Origin: Tropicimonas marinistellae
GTDB lineage: Bacteria; Pseudomonadota; Alphaproteobacteria; Rhodobacterales; Rhodobacteraceae
DNA length: 64,000 nucleotides
NCBI RefSeq assembly: GCF_001509585.1
Contig: NZ_LNCI01000006.1
Coordinates: forward strand, 248,001 to 312,000
Direction: 5' to 3'
The notes under the pieces are model-generated. The model was not told the DNA's origin. It worked only from the letters and a program-made list of their open reading frames with translations, and made no database searches. Positions 44,667 to 53,528 of this stretch are shown here, in pieces. The first letter of the stretch is position 1; every line of letters starts with the position of its first letter. The position numbers and the translations under genes are program-made.

Positions 44667-45161
44667 TTACGGACGGCGTATAGGACCTGCTGCGCGAAGT
44701 TCCGACAGCAATCCCATGGCGGCGTGTTCCAGCAGCCTTAACACGACATCGAAACCGCCGTCGTAGTACGGATCGGGCACATCGACCCGTTCCGACGGCC
44801 CATAGCTGAGAAACAAGCGAACCGGGGTAGACGCACCTGCCGGCCGCAGGGCCTCGATATCTGCCTGGTTCTTTCGATCCATTGCGAGGATGAGGTCGAA
44901 CCGATCGAAATCCTCCTCGCCGAATTGACGTGCCCGAAACGCGGACAGGTCGTAACCGCCCTTACGCGCCACCGCCTGCATCCGCCGGTCGGGCGGTTCG
45001 CCCAAATGCCACGCGCCGGTACCGGCACTGTCGAGTTCCACGTCGAGACCGGCGCGATCGGCAAGATGGCCGGTCACCGCCTGCGCGGCTGGTGAGCGAC
45101 AGATGTTGCCGAGACAGACAAAGAGGACACGCGGCGCTGTGGAATGCGGGTTTTCGGTCAT
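44667..45161 (-). CDS. low-molecular-weight protein tyrosine phosphatase
   Basis: A 164-residue LMW-PTP. The P-loop CLGNICRSP near the N-terminus has the nucleophilic Cys and Arg, and the general acid Asp lies in VPDPYYDGG. Bacterial members dephosphorylate tyrosine kinases of polysaccharide export or act on arginine phosphate. No kinase partner is visible in the window. The start at 45161 places the P-loop at the usual position. It is divergent from the sirtuin gene. Confidence 0.95.
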   Translation of the reverse strand: MTENPHSTAPRVLFVCLGNICRSPAAQAVTGHLADRAGLDVELDSAGTGAWHLGEPPDRRMQAVARKGGYDLSAFRARQFGEEDFDRFDLILAMDRKNQADIEALRPAGASTPVRLFLSYGPSERVDVPDPYYDGGFDVVLRLLEHAAMGLLSELRAAGPIRRP

Positions 45162-45448
45162 GGCGACTGCCTGCGCCCGGGTGCTTACGTGGTCAAGACC
45201 GTCTTTCGTATAGGCCCCTCCGCGGCGCTCGCTTGCTGATGACCCAGACAATTGTCGATTGCGGTGCAGTATCGCGCTTTTCGGCGGCATTGTATTGCGT
45301 GCGGCAACTGTTACCCGATCACGAAGCGACTTCTGCCGTGTGTCGCGTTGCCCTGCCGGTTCGTGTGATTCACAAAGGTCCGGCAAGGCCACCTAGCCAT
45401 ACGCGCGGTGGCTCACATGCGGGATGCGAGGTAGTAAGGGGGCATTCG

Positions 45449-46144
45449 ATGCGCAAGATCGTCATTCTCACCGGAGCCGGCATTTCGGCCGAGAGCGGGT
45501 TGGGCACCTTCCGCGATGCTGGCGGGCTATGGTCGCAATATGATCTCGAAGAGGTGGCAACGCCGGATGGATTTGCGCGCAATCCCACGTTGGTGCATGA
45601 TTTCTACAATGCGAGACGGGCAAATGCACTCAACGCCTCGCCCAATGCCGCCCATGCAGCGCTCGCCCGGCTGGAGCGGGACTGGCCCGGCGAAGTCGTG
45701 CTCATTACCCAGAACATCGACGATCTGCACGAACGGGCGGGACAGCGCCGGGTGATCCATATGCACGGCGAGTTGACAGGCGCGCTCTGCGCGGAATGCG
45801 GTGCCCATTGGCAGGCACCACCGGAAATGCACGCCGATGATCCGTGCCCCGAATGCGGCGCGGCGGCGACACGCCCCGACATCGTCTGGTTCGGAGAGAT
45901 GCCCTACGACATGGACCTGATCGAGAAACACATTGTGAGCGCGGACCTGTTTGCCGCGATCGGCACATCCGGACAGGTATTCCCAGCCGCCGGTTTCGTG
46001 ATGCAGGCCAATGCCGCGGGCGTTGAAACGGTGGAACTGAACCTGGAGCCGTCGGAACTGAGCGGGATGTTCGATGCCCGGCACGAGGGACCAGCGACCG
46101 ACGTGGTTCCGACCTGGGTTTCACACCTGTTGGGGACGGCCTGA
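45449..46144 (+). CDS. cobB: Sir2-type NAD-dependent deacylase
   Basis: A 231-residue sirtuin. NAD-binding GAGISAESGLGTFRD, TQNIDDLH, catalytic His in IHMHGEL, and a four-cysteine zinc site (CAEC and CPEC) are present. It removes acetyl or succinyl groups from lysines, using NAD, and in bacteria controls acetyl-CoA synthetase among others. The DFYNARR segment carries the Tyr/Arg pair linked to desuccinylase activity in class III sirtuins. It starts after an AAGGGGG site. Confidence 0.96.
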   Translation: MRKIVILTGAGISAESGLGTFRDAGGLWSQYDLEEVATPDGFARNPTLVHDFYNARRANALNASPNAAHAALARLERDWPGEVVLITQNIDDLHERAGQRRVIHMHGELTGALCAECGAHWQAPPEMHADDPCPECGAAATRPDIVWFGEMPYDMDLIEKHIVSADLFAAIGTSGQVFPAAGFVMQANAAGVETVELNLEPSELSGMFDARHEGPATDVVPTWVSHLLGTA

Positions 46145-46243
46145 TCCGCCGGCCCCGCCTGCGCCGGACTCGGGGCGCCAGCCCGGCCGGATCGCGACGG
46201 CCGGAAGCGCCGGCCCGAGCGGGTCGGCGCCTCCGGGCACGGG

Positions 46244-46702
46244 TCAGTGCGCCATGCCTTCCTTCGGCTGGCGCTTGAGGTCGATCGGGATCTCAACCAC
46301 CTTGTCACCCGCCCTTTCGAACGTCAGCGTCACGGTGACGGTCTCGCCGTCGTTCATCGGGCCGTTCAACCCCATGAACATCACGTGGTCGCCGCCGCGT
46401 TTTAGCATGTGGGTTTCGCCGGCAGGTATCGGAAAGCCCTCCTCCACCTCAACCATCTGCATCACGCCATCGGCGCTGGCGATGTGCGTGTGAAGCTCCA
46501 CTTTTTTGGAAACGTCTGAAGAGGCGGCAACAAGCCTGTCATCCTCCGTACCCGTATTGTGAATCTCCATGAAGGCAGCGCCGGATTTGGCGTTTGCCAT
46601 GGCGGCACGCGCATAGGCGTCGTGGATCTCGATCTCGGCAAGTGCCGGGGTTGCGAGTGCGAGCGCCGCGCCAATGGCGGCGAGTTTCGTCGTGAGGGAC
46701 AT
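46244..46702 (-). CDS. copper chaperone PCu(A)C
   Basis: A 152-residue periplasmic protein. The signal peptide ends ATPALA-EI. The copper site is visible as the spaced His/Met ligands in ELHTHI, GVMQM and ETHMLKRGGDHVMFMGL. PCu(A)C proteins deliver Cu(I) to the CuA site of cytochrome oxidase, often with Sco. The adjacent small exported protein upstream on the same strand is probably in the same operon. Confidence 0.93.
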   Translation of the reverse strand: MSLTTKLAAIGAALALATPALAEIEIHDAYARAAMANAKSGAAFMEIHNTGTEDDRLVAASSDVSKKVELHTHIASADGVMQMVEVEEGFPIPAGETHMLKRGGDHVMFMGLNGPMNDGETVTVTLTFERAGDKVVEIPIDLKRQPKEGMAH

Positions 46703-46753
46703 GAAAGTCTCCGTCTGAGTCGTATTCCGGTCTGGATGAAATCGTCGAACGAC

Positions 46754-47095
46754 TCAGGCAGGGGGGGCGCGGGCGCTCCGGTTGCGCGGAGTTGAAGCAT
46801 GAATAACGGCGGCCACGCGCGGCCAGTCGCGCCACGTCCGGTTCAGCGCGACCGGTGGGATTTCTGGCGGGCTTAGCGCGGTGACCGCCCAGAACGACAT
46901 GGCGGCATCCGGGCAAAGCGTCACCGATTCGACCGGATTGCCCTTGCTGTCCAGCGTGACGGTCACGATACCGTGGCCCGTACAGATGACCATTTGGCCG
47001 GCAGCCGGCGCCTGACCGCGTGCCATGCCGAACCCCAGGGCCGAGAGGCCGAGGCTGAGCACGAGCAAGAGGGAAAGGGCGCGTTGGCGAGTCAT
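46754..47095 (-). CDS. small exported protein, DUF2946-like, beside copper chaperone
   Basis: A 113-residue protein with a signal peptide (ALSLLLVLSLGLSALGFG). The mature part begins with a VICTGHGIVTVTLD strand and has a conserved CPDAAMSFW segment; the Cys and His may bind metal. The arrangement with PCu(A)C 51 bases downstream suggests copper handling. I choose the ATG at 47095; a GTG three codons upstream is possible. The DUF2946 assignment is tentative. Confidence 0.7.
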   Translation of the reverse strand: MTRQRALSLLLVLSLGLSALGFGMARGQAPAAGQMVICTGHGIVTVTLDSKGNPVESVTLCPDAAMSFWAVTALSPPEIPPVALNRTWRDWPRVAAVIHASTPRNRSARAPPA

Positions 47096-47140
47096 CGCCT
47101 GCACCCTATTTGGGCAAATTCATGATGGGAAGGGCAAAGA

Positions 47141-47165
47141 AAAAGCCCCGCAGGTGGCGGGGCCT
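47141..47165 (-). terminator. intrinsic terminator of rpmB
   Basis: On the minus strand a GC-rich stem (GCGGGGC pairing with GCCCCGC) is followed by TTTTTCTTTG, about 65 bases after the rpmB stop and before the copper-related genes. Confidence 0.85.
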
Positions 47166-47228
47166 GTGGCGGATCTTCTCCGCTCAGTGCGCGGTGGCCA
47201 GATCGGTCACCGCGTCCGCATCGCGCAG

Positions 47229-47513
47229 TTAGGCCGCTGCGGCCTTGGCGATGTCTTTCTTGATCTTCAGCGCCTTTGCCGACAGGTCCTCGTCCTTGGC
47301 CTTCGCCAGAAAGGCATCGAGCCCACCGCGATGGTCGACCGACCGCAGAGCGGCAGACGAGATCTTCAGCTTGAAGGACCGCCCGAGGGCGTCAGAGATC
47401 AGCGTCACATCCTGCAGGTTCGGCAGGAAACGACGCTTGGTCTTGTTGTTGGCGTGGCTGACGTTGTTGCCAACCATCGGGCCTTTACCGGTCAGTTCGC
47501 AAACACGCGACAT
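47229..47513 (-). CDS. rpmB: 50S ribosomal protein L28
   Basis: A 94-residue L28 with the standard N-terminus [20 protein letters not shown] and the [13 protein letters not shown] segment. It binds 23S rRNA in the large subunit. A well-formed terminator follows, so it is transcribed alone. The single N-terminal cysteine region (rather than CxxC pairs) indicates the zinc-free form. Confidence 0.98.
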   Translation of the reverse strand: MSRVCELTGKGPMVGNNVSHANNKTKRRFLPNLQDVTLISDALGRSFKLKISSAALRSVDHRGGLDAFLAKAKDEDLSAKALKIKKDIAKAAAA

Positions 47514-47751
47514 GGTTTCTTCCTCGACGTTCGTATGACAAATGGGGCGCAACCCGGGCCAGGGTAGCGGCCGGGGCGCCCCGAATTCCGTTCGGGCGTT
47601 TAAGGGCATGCCGGCGGCGGTGTCAAGGCGATTCCCCCACGCAAGCGATGCGTGCCGGTGCGAACCGTCGAAACGCCAACGACTTGCCGGTCCTTCCCCC
47701 ACCGGGCAGGATGCGACAGCCCCCGTGATCGGGGCCGCAAGGAGGACGCAC

Positions 47752-48129
47752 ATGAGTTTGCAGGCCGAGTTGCAAGCGCTCTTCGACCGTTACGCGGCGG
47801 CCTATCGCGCCGCTGATACGGAGGCATGCGCCGCCGTTTTCGCCGAAGATGCCGTGTTGATCTCGCCCTTTGGCCCGACGGCGGTCGGTCGGGCGGCAAT
47901 TGCCAAAACCCATGGGGATTGGGTGAACGAAGACGCCGAGGGCAAGGAGGTCGCCATCACTGCCTGTGGCGGCGGCGGCGATTTCGCCTGGTGCCTCGCC
48001 GCGTATCGCGAGGGCGATCACGCGGGGGATGGCACCTCGCTGAACGTGCTGGAGCGGCAAAGCGACGGCCACTGGCTGATCCGGGTGTGCAGCCTCAATG
48101 CGACCTTTGCGGAAAACACGCCTGGCTAG
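47752..48129 (+). CDS. SnoaL/NTF2-like domain protein (DUF4440 type)
   Basis: A 125-residue single-domain protein with the cone-shaped NTF2-like fold: helix [33 protein letters not shown] followed by curved strands ending [12 protein letters not shown]. Members act as small isomerases, hydrolases or ligand binders; this one is unassigned. It has a strong AAGGAGG site. The dipeptidase gene follows 85 bases downstream on the same strand. Confidence 0.85.
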   Translation: MSLQAELQALFDRYAAAYRAADTEACAAVFAEDAVLISPFGPTAVGRAAIAKTHGDWVNEDAEGKEVAITACGGGGDFAWCLAAYREGDHAGDGTSLNVLERQSDGHWLIRVCSLNATFAENTPG

Positions 48130-48214
48130 TCACCAACCGACTGGCCGACATCGGATCGATTCGATACTTCCGAAGCCACCGGAGTGGCGATGATTTTCAA
48201 GGGAGTGGCACGGA

Positions 48215-49282
48215 ATGGTGGCGACGATCCCGGTATTTGACGGGCACAACGACCTGCTGCTGCGACTGCAACAGGCGCCGGCGCGACGCGAGGCGATCTC
48301 GCTCGAAGGAGGTGCCGGCGGGCATCTGGACCTGCCGCGGATGCGCGAAGGCGGCTTCGCCGGTGGGCTATTTGCCATCTTTGTCCCCTCGCCACGCGAT
48401 CCCGACGCGCCAAACCTCCTCGAAGCGATGGCACAACCGCCCTACGAGATTCCTCTGCCCAATCCCCTGCCCTTGGAACAGGCACAGCCAGTTGCAATCG
48501 CCGCTGCGGGCCAGATGCTGTGGATGGCACGGTCTGCGCCCGACGATTTCGCCCTATGCCGAACCACCGCGGAGATCCGCGCGGCGATGCACGCCGGACG
48601 TATCGCCGGGGTGATGCACATGGAAGGCGCCGAGGCCATCGGACCGGACCTCGACGCCCTGCATGTCTTTCATGCCCTGGGGCTGCGGTCGCTGGGGCCG
48701 GTATGGTCCCGGCCAACGGTTTTCGGTCACGGCGCGCCTTTCCGGTTTCCCGGCGATCCGGATGCCGGCCCCGGGCTGACCGAGGCCGGCAAGGCATTGG
48801 TGCGAGAATGCAATGCACTGAAGATCGTGGTGGACCTCTCCCACCTCAACGAGGCCGGTTTCGACGATGTGGCCGCGATCAGCGACGCCCCCCTGGTGGC
48901 CACCCATTCCAACGCCCATGTCCTGAGCGCCTCGCCGCGAAACCTGACCGACCGGCAGCTTTCGGTCATCGCCGAAAGCGGTGGGTTGGTGGGCCTGAAC
49001 TTCGCCACCTTCTTCCTGCGTGCGGACGGCCGGGCCGCTGCCGATTGTGGATGGGACCCGATGCTGCGCCACCTGGACCACCTGATCGACCGGCTCGGAG
49101 AGGATCACGTGGGTTTCGGCTCGGATTTTGACGGCTGTGTGGTGCCCGACGTGATCGGCGACGTGTCGGGCCTGCCATCCATGCTCGCGGCCCTGCGGGC
49201 GCACGGATACGGCGATGCGCTTTTGCGCAAGTTGGCTCATGAGAACTGGCTGTCGGTCCTAGAGCGTAGCTGGGGCGCGTGA
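48215..49282 (+). CDS. membrane dipeptidase family M19
   Basis: A 355-residue zinc dipeptidase of the renal-dipeptidase family. The binuclear metal site is visible as DGHND (His and Asp), HMEGAE (bridging Glu) and the later His residues in VDLSHLNE and VATHSNAH. It cleaves dipeptides, including D-amino-acid or dehydro forms. No signal peptide is evident, so it is cytoplasmic. It lies between the NTF2-like gene and the ECF sigma operon. Confidence 0.94.
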   Translation: MVATIPVFDGHNDLLLRLQQAPARREAISLEGGAGGHLDLPRMREGGFAGGLFAIFVPSPRDPDAPNLLEAMAQPPYEIPLPNPLPLEQAQPVAIAAAGQMLWMARSAPDDFALCRTTAEIRAAMHAGRIAGVMHMEGAEAIGPDLDALHVFHALGLRSLGPVWSRPTVFGHGAPFRFPGDPDAGPGLTEAGKALVRECNALKIVVDLSHLNEAGFDDVAAISDAPLVATHSNAHVLSASPRNLTDRQLSVIAESGGLVGLNFATFFLRADGRAAADCGWDPMLRHLDHLIDRLGEDHVGFGSDFDGCVVPDVIGDVSGLPSMLAALRAHGYGDALLRKLAHENWLSVLERSWGA

Positions 49283-49364
49283 GGCCGTGACACTGCGAGC
49301 AACACGGGATTGTTTTGCGTGACCCTCCAAGGAATGCCCGAACGGCCGCGTCTAACCATCCGAC

Positions 49365-49904
49365 ATGCGCATGACAACCGATGACGATGCCCTCGCCCGG
49401 GCCGCCGCAGGCGGAGATCGGGACGCCTTTGCCGCCCTTCTCGGGCGGCATTACGACCGGCTGTTCGCCTTCGCCCTTCGCCTGACCGGACACCGGGCAG
49501 AAGCCGAGGACCTAACGCAGGACATCTGCCTCGCCCTGCCCGCCAAGCTGCGCGGCTTTCGCGGCGACGCGCGGTTCACCACGTGGCTCTACCGGGTCGC
49601 CGTGAATGCCGCGCATGACCGCCGCCGCCGAGCCGCCACGCATGCGAAGGCCGCAGATGGGTGGGGCGACTGGGAAGTGGCCCGTCGCGCGGCCGATGCA
49701 GAGACGCAGGACGCGACCGGGTGGCTGGCACAGGCCATGACCGCTCTGAAACCCGACCTGCGCGACACGGCCATACTCCTCCTTGCCGAGGAACTGACAC
49801 AGGCAGAGGCGGCTTTGGTGCTCGGCATTTCGGAAGGAACGGTCGCCTGGCGGATGTCGGAAGTGAAAAAGGCCCTGCGCGCCCGCGCCGCGGAGGAATT
49901 GTGA
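49365..49904 (+). CDS. ECF-type RNA polymerase sigma factor
   Basis: A 179-residue sigma-70 family protein with only regions 2 and 4. Region 2 runs from FAALLGRHYDRLFAFALRLTGHRAEAEDLTQDI to TTWLYRVAVNAAHD. Region 4 contains ELTQAEAALVLGISEGTVAWRMSEVKKALR. Start codon choice is between 49365 and 49371. Its stop overlaps the ATG of the von Willebrand protein (TGATG), an arrangement usual for a sigma factor and its anti-sigma factor. Confidence 0.93.
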   Translation: MRMTTDDDALARAAAGGDRDAFAALLGRHYDRLFAFALRLTGHRAEAEDLTQDICLALPAKLRGFRGDARFTTWLYRVAVNAAHDRRRRAATHAKAADGWGDWEVARRAADAETQDATGWLAQAMTALKPDLRDTAILLLAEELTQAEAALVLGISEGTVAWRMSEVKKALRARAAEEL

Positions 49905-51892
49905 TGACAGACGAAATTGACCGCCTGACCAAAGCGCTGAAATCAGACCTTCCCAATGCCGACCCGGCACGGAAGACGGAAAATATCGCCGCCGCGATGA
50001 ACGCGTTCGACGAAGAATTCGCACATGGCATCCAAGAGATCGCCCCGCCCGTCCGTCCCACATCCGAGCGCGGGTTTCTCGCGCGGTTTCTCGACGGAGG
50101 TGAGAGGATGCTGAATGCGATGACAAGTCGCGCCAGACTTGCGGCGACGACGGGATTGGTGACAGCCGGGCTGGCGATGCTGCTGGTGCTGCCGCAGGAG
50201 GGCGTTTTCGGGCCGACGCGCGACGACACGCTGCCGGAACTCGCGGCCGATACGCCGGTGGCGCGCGCCATTGACCGGGAACAGGTATTGGATCCTGCCG
50301 CCGATATGGCCCTTACCGAACGCGCCTCGCCAGCTGGCCTCAGCCTTGCCGATGCCCCGGAGGCGGCACTTGAAGCCAGCCCTGCACCGATGGCGGATGG
50401 CGCGCCGCGGCTTGCGGCGCGAACCGTGGCCAAACAAGCCGCACATCCTTCACAGGAAGTCGCGTCTCCCCGTCCAGGTGGCGGCACCGAGACCTTCGCA
50501 AATGGAGCCCCAAACTCACTGAAGATCGCTGCCGAGGAGCCCGTCTCGACCTTCTCGGTCGATGTGGATACCGCGGCTTGGTCGGTGGTGCGCTCCTCGC
50601 TGATGGCAGGACAACTGCCGCCGCGCTATGCCGTGAGGGTCGAGGAGATGGTGAATTACTTCCCCTATGACTATCCGGCTCCCGAGCCCGGTGGCGCCCC
50701 CTTTGCGGTTTCCACCACCGTCAGCCCGACACCATGGAACCCGGACACGCAACTGCTGCAAATCGGATTGCAAGGCACCCTGCCGGCAATCGAAGACCGC
50801 CCCGCCCTGAACCTGGTGTTCCTGATCGACACTTCGGGCTCCATGCAGGGGCCGGACCGGTTGGGCTTGCTCACGCAATCCTTCCGGCTGATGCTGGGCC
50901 AATTGCGCCCGGAAGACCGGGTGGCGATCGTTACCTATGCCGGCAGTGCCGGAGAAGTGCTGCCTCCCACGCCAGCCGGCGACCGCGGTACGATCCTCGC
51001 CGCTCTCGACCGGTTGCAAGCGGGCGGCTCCACAGCCGGACAGGCAGGGCTGGATCAGGCCTACTCGGTCGCCGAGGGAATGGCCGGCGACGGCGCGGTA
51101 ACGCGGGTGATCCTTGCCACTGACGGCGATTTCAATGTCGGCCCATCCGAGCCGGACGCGTTGAAGGCCGATATCGCGCGCAAGCGCGAGGGGGGGATTT
51201 ACCTCTCCGTGCTCGGTTTTGGCCGTGGCAATCTAAACGACGCACTCATGCAGGTCCTTGCCCAGACGGGCAATGGGCAGGCGGCCTATATCGACACGCT
51301 GGCCGAGGCACAGAAGGTCCTCGTGGACCAGCTCACCGGCACGCTTTTCCCCATTGCCCAGGACGTCAAGATCCAGGTGGAGTTCAATCCGGCGGTGGTG
51401 GCCGAATACCGGCTCATCGGCTACGAGACCCGCGCGCTCGCACGCGAGGATTTCAACAACGACCGGGTGGATGCGGGCGAAATCGGCGCCGGCCATCAGG
51501 TGACGGCGCTCTACGAGGTGACGCCGCTCGGATCGCCGGCGATGCTTTCGGATCCGCTACGGTACGGATCGAGTGCGTCGCTCGCAGGCGACGACACGTC
51601 GGACGAGCTGGCCTTCCTGCGGCTGCGTTACAAATTGCCGGGCGCGGATGCGAGCCGCTTGATCGAGCACCCCGTACCGGCGACGGCAATCGCCTCCGCC
51701 AGTGAAACGGCGTTCGCCACGGCAATTGCGGGCTTTGGCCAGTTGCTGCGCCAAAGCCCCTACCTCGGCAACTGGAGTTGGGACGAAGCCATTGCACTGG
51801 CCGAAGCGAACCGTGGCGCGGACACATACGGTTATCGCGCCGAAGCCGTGCAACTCATGCGCCTTGCTCGGTCGCTCGGACAGGCGCAATAA
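49904..51892 (+). CDS. von Willebrand factor A domain protein (YfbK-like) with N-terminal TM
   Basis: A 662-residue protein. Residues 1-78 are cytoplasmic and anti-sigma-like, 80-96 form a transmembrane helix, 100-205 are a Pro/Ala/Glu-rich linker, then a von Willebrand N-terminal domain (FSVDVDTAAWSVVRSSL), the VWA domain with MIDAS DTSGS at 309-313, and a C-terminal DUF3520-like part. This matches the YfbK/VWA family. It may hold the sigma factor at the membrane while its periplasmic VWA part senses ligands; that is inference from gene overlap and topology. No signal peptide other than the TM. Confidence 0.88.
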   Translation: MTDEIDRLTKALKSDLPNADPARKTENIAAAMNAFDEEFAHGIQEIAPPVRPTSERGFLARFLDGGERMLNAMTSRARLAATTGLVTAGLAMLLVLPQEGVFGPTRDDTLPELAADTPVARAIDREQVLDPAADMALTERASPAGLSLADAPEAALEASPAPMADGAPRLAARTVAKQAAHPSQEVASPRPGGGTETFANGAPNSLKIAAEEPVSTFSVDVDTAAWSVVRSSLMAGQLPPRYAVRVEEMVNYFPYDYPAPEPGGAPFAVSTTVSPTPWNPDTQLLQIGLQGTLPAIEDRPALNLVFLIDTSGSMQGPDRLGLLTQSFRLMLGQLRPEDRVAIVTYAGSAGEVLPPTPAGDRGTILAALDRLQAGGSTAGQAGLDQAYSVAEGMAGDGAVTRVILATDGDFNVGPSEPDALKADIARKREGGIYLSVLGFGRGNLNDALMQVLAQTGNGQAAYIDTLAEAQKVLVDQLTGTLFPIAQDVKIQVEFNPAVVAEYRLIGYETRALAREDFNNDRVDAGEIGAGHQVTALYEVTPLGSPAMLSDPLRYGSSASLAGDDTSDELAFLRLRYKLPGADASRLIEHPVPATAIASASETAFATAIAGFGQLLRQSPYLGNWSWDEAIALAEANRGADTYGYRAEAVQLMRLARSLGQAQ

Positions 51893-51960
51893 CCGGCGGC
51901 GGCTCGTTCGCGCGAAATGGAGTATCCGCACTCAGGCCGCGCAACCGTATCCAGAAACAG

Positions 51961-51991
51961 AAAGGGCGCGCCGCAACCCTGCGACGCGCCC
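51961..51991 (-). terminator. probable terminator of hsp20
   Basis: GGGCGCG and CGCGCCC arms with a 14-base loop; on the minus strand the stem is followed by TTTCTGTTTC. It is between the convergent ends of the VWA gene and hsp20 and may serve both. Confidence 0.65.
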
Positions 51992-52018
51992 CGGTATGGT
52001 GTTCTTTGGACCAGAAGG

Positions 52019-52477
52019 TCAGGCTTCGACCGTCTCCGCCTCGATGGCCTTGCTGCCGCCGGAAATCTCGATGCGGCGCGGCTTCAGGGCTTCCGGCACT
52101 TCGCGCACGAGGTCGATATGGAGCATTCCGTCCACATGGCTGGCACCGGACACGCGCACGTGATCGGCGAGCTGGAAGCGGCGCTCGAAGGCGCGAGTGG
52201 CAATGCCGCGATGCAGGAAGGTCCGCTCCTTGTCGTCCTCTGCCTTGCGGGCCGAGACGATCAGGGCGCCTTCCTTCACCTCGACCGACAATTCGGCTTC
52301 GGTGAACCCGGCGACGGCGATGGAGATGCGGTAGGCATTCTCATCGGTCTTTTCGATGTTGTAGGGCGGATAGGTGGGGGCGGAAACCTCGGTTTCCATA
52401 ACCCGGTCCATCATGTCGGCGATCCGGTCGAACCCGACGGTGGCACGATAGAGCGGCGAAAAATCAAGTGTACGCAT
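52019..52477 (-). CDS. Hsp20/alpha-crystallin small heat-shock protein
   Basis: A 152-residue IbpA-type small chaperone. The N-terminal RTLDFSPLYRATVGFDRI is typical, followed by the alpha-crystallin domain (YNIEKTDENAYRISIAVAGF to GMLHIDLVREVPE) and a C-terminal extension with an IEI anchor motif (PRRIEI). It holds unfolded proteins for disaggregation. The ATG at 52477 is nine bases from GAGAGG; an ATG three codons upstream is too close to it. A likely RpoH promoter lies at 52582-52612. Confidence 0.95.
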   Translation of the reverse strand: MRTLDFSPLYRATVGFDRIADMMDRVMETEVSAPTYPPYNIEKTDENAYRISIAVAGFTEAELSVEVKEGALIVSARKAEDDKERTFLHRGIATRAFERRFQLADHVRVSGASHVDGMLHIDLVREVPEALKPRRIEISGGSKAIEAETVEA

Positions 52478-52581
52478 TGCTTGCATCCTCTCTTGAGCGA
52501 TGTCTCAGATGTGCACCCTCCCGCGGGACGGGTGCCGTTTCATTCCGTCCGGACCCGACCATCGGCATCCGGACGTGAGAT

Positions 52582-52612
52582 GATGTGGGAGGCATTCCGG
52601 GCCGTTTCAACC
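52582..52612 (-). promoter_or_regulatory. probable heat-shock (RpoH) promoter of hsp20
   Basis: On the minus strand GGTTGAAA is followed after 15 bases by CCCACATC, about 105 bases before the ATG. It is the same layout and spacer as upstream of lon (19815-19845). Inferred. Confidence 0.6.
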
Positions 52613-52670
52613 CCCTCGCGGCGCGATCTTCACGCCAGCGTGAACGGACTTGGGAACCGTCGGCGGCGCA

Positions 52671-53528
52671 TCATGGCTTTACGAAATGTGCACCTGTGTC
52701 GCGATCGTCCGACAGGCCTCGAAAACCGGGGGCGGGAAGCCGGCGCGCGGCGAAACCGGCTTCGGGCCAGACCCCGCGTCCCTCGCGCAGCGCCCGGCGC
52801 GTTGCCGCAAGTGGTGCTGCGATCTCCGGTCCATAGACATTCGATTTCCCATCCTCCCTGAGCCCGCGCGAGACAAGCGAGACGATCCGTCCGCGTCCGG
52901 AGGAGATCTCGAACACCGGCGCACCGGAGGAGCCGAAATCGGCATCGCAGGTGAACAGGAGTGCCCCCTGCCCGCGCCCGAGAACACTGCAGGCCCGCTG
53001 CCAGCTCAGAGCCTGGTCGCGGCCTCGGGCGTAGGAGACAAGGCTCACCGTTCCTCCTGGCGCAACCCGTGTCCCGACCGTGAATGGCGCTGCCGTTGCG
53101 GCCGGGATCGGCGCGTCAAGCACGACCAGCGCCACGTCGGATACAAGCTGGCGAATACCATCGCTGTCGTTGGGGGCGTAGTTGGGATGTAGGACGGCAC
53201 GGATACCGCTTCGCTCGGCTATCGCCTCTCCATCCCGCAATCCGGCCCGGAAACGCAGCGCACGCGGATCAACACGCGCTCCGCTGCGGCGATCGATCAG
53301 GCAATGGGCGGCCGTAAGCACCAGATCGGTTTCGATCAGCACACCCGTGCAGAAGCCACGGCCGGAAAGATCGAGGCGTCCAACCGCTTCCCAACCCAGG
53401 CTGTCATGCCGCAGCGTCAGGCGCTTGAGCCCGCTGTCGGTCGCCGTGGCCGGACCACCGGCCATCAGCCCGAAAATCAGCGCAAGAACGGCACGCGATA
53501 CCGCGATATGAGGCCGACACCTGCTCAT
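52671..53528 (-). CDS. trypsin-like serine protease (S1), second of tandem pair
   Basis: A 285-residue exported chymotrypsin-fold protease. A signal peptide covers about residues 1-30. The catalytic triad is His75 (LTAAHC), Asp131 (SDVALVVLD) and Ser201 in the GSSGAP oxyanion loop. Cys60 and Cys76 form the conserved loop disulfide, and two more cysteines (180 and 194) pair before the active Ser. It is paralogous to the gene upstream, whose stop overlaps its ATG. Periplasmic or secreted; substrate unknown. Confidence 0.9.
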   Translation of the reverse strand: MSRCRPHIAVSRAVLALIFGLMAGGPATATDSGLKRLTLRHDSLGWEAVGRLDLSGRGFCTGVLIETDLVLTAAHCLIDRRSGARVDPRALRFRAGLRDGEAIAERSGIRAVLHPNYAPNDSDGIRQLVSDVALVVLDAPIPAATAAPFTVGTRVAPGGTVSLVSYARGRDQALSWQRACSVLGRGQGALLFTCDADFGSSGAPVFEISSGRGRIVSLVSRGLREDGKSNVYGPEIAAPLAATRRALREGRGVWPEAGFAARRLPAPGFRGLSDDRDTGAHFVKP

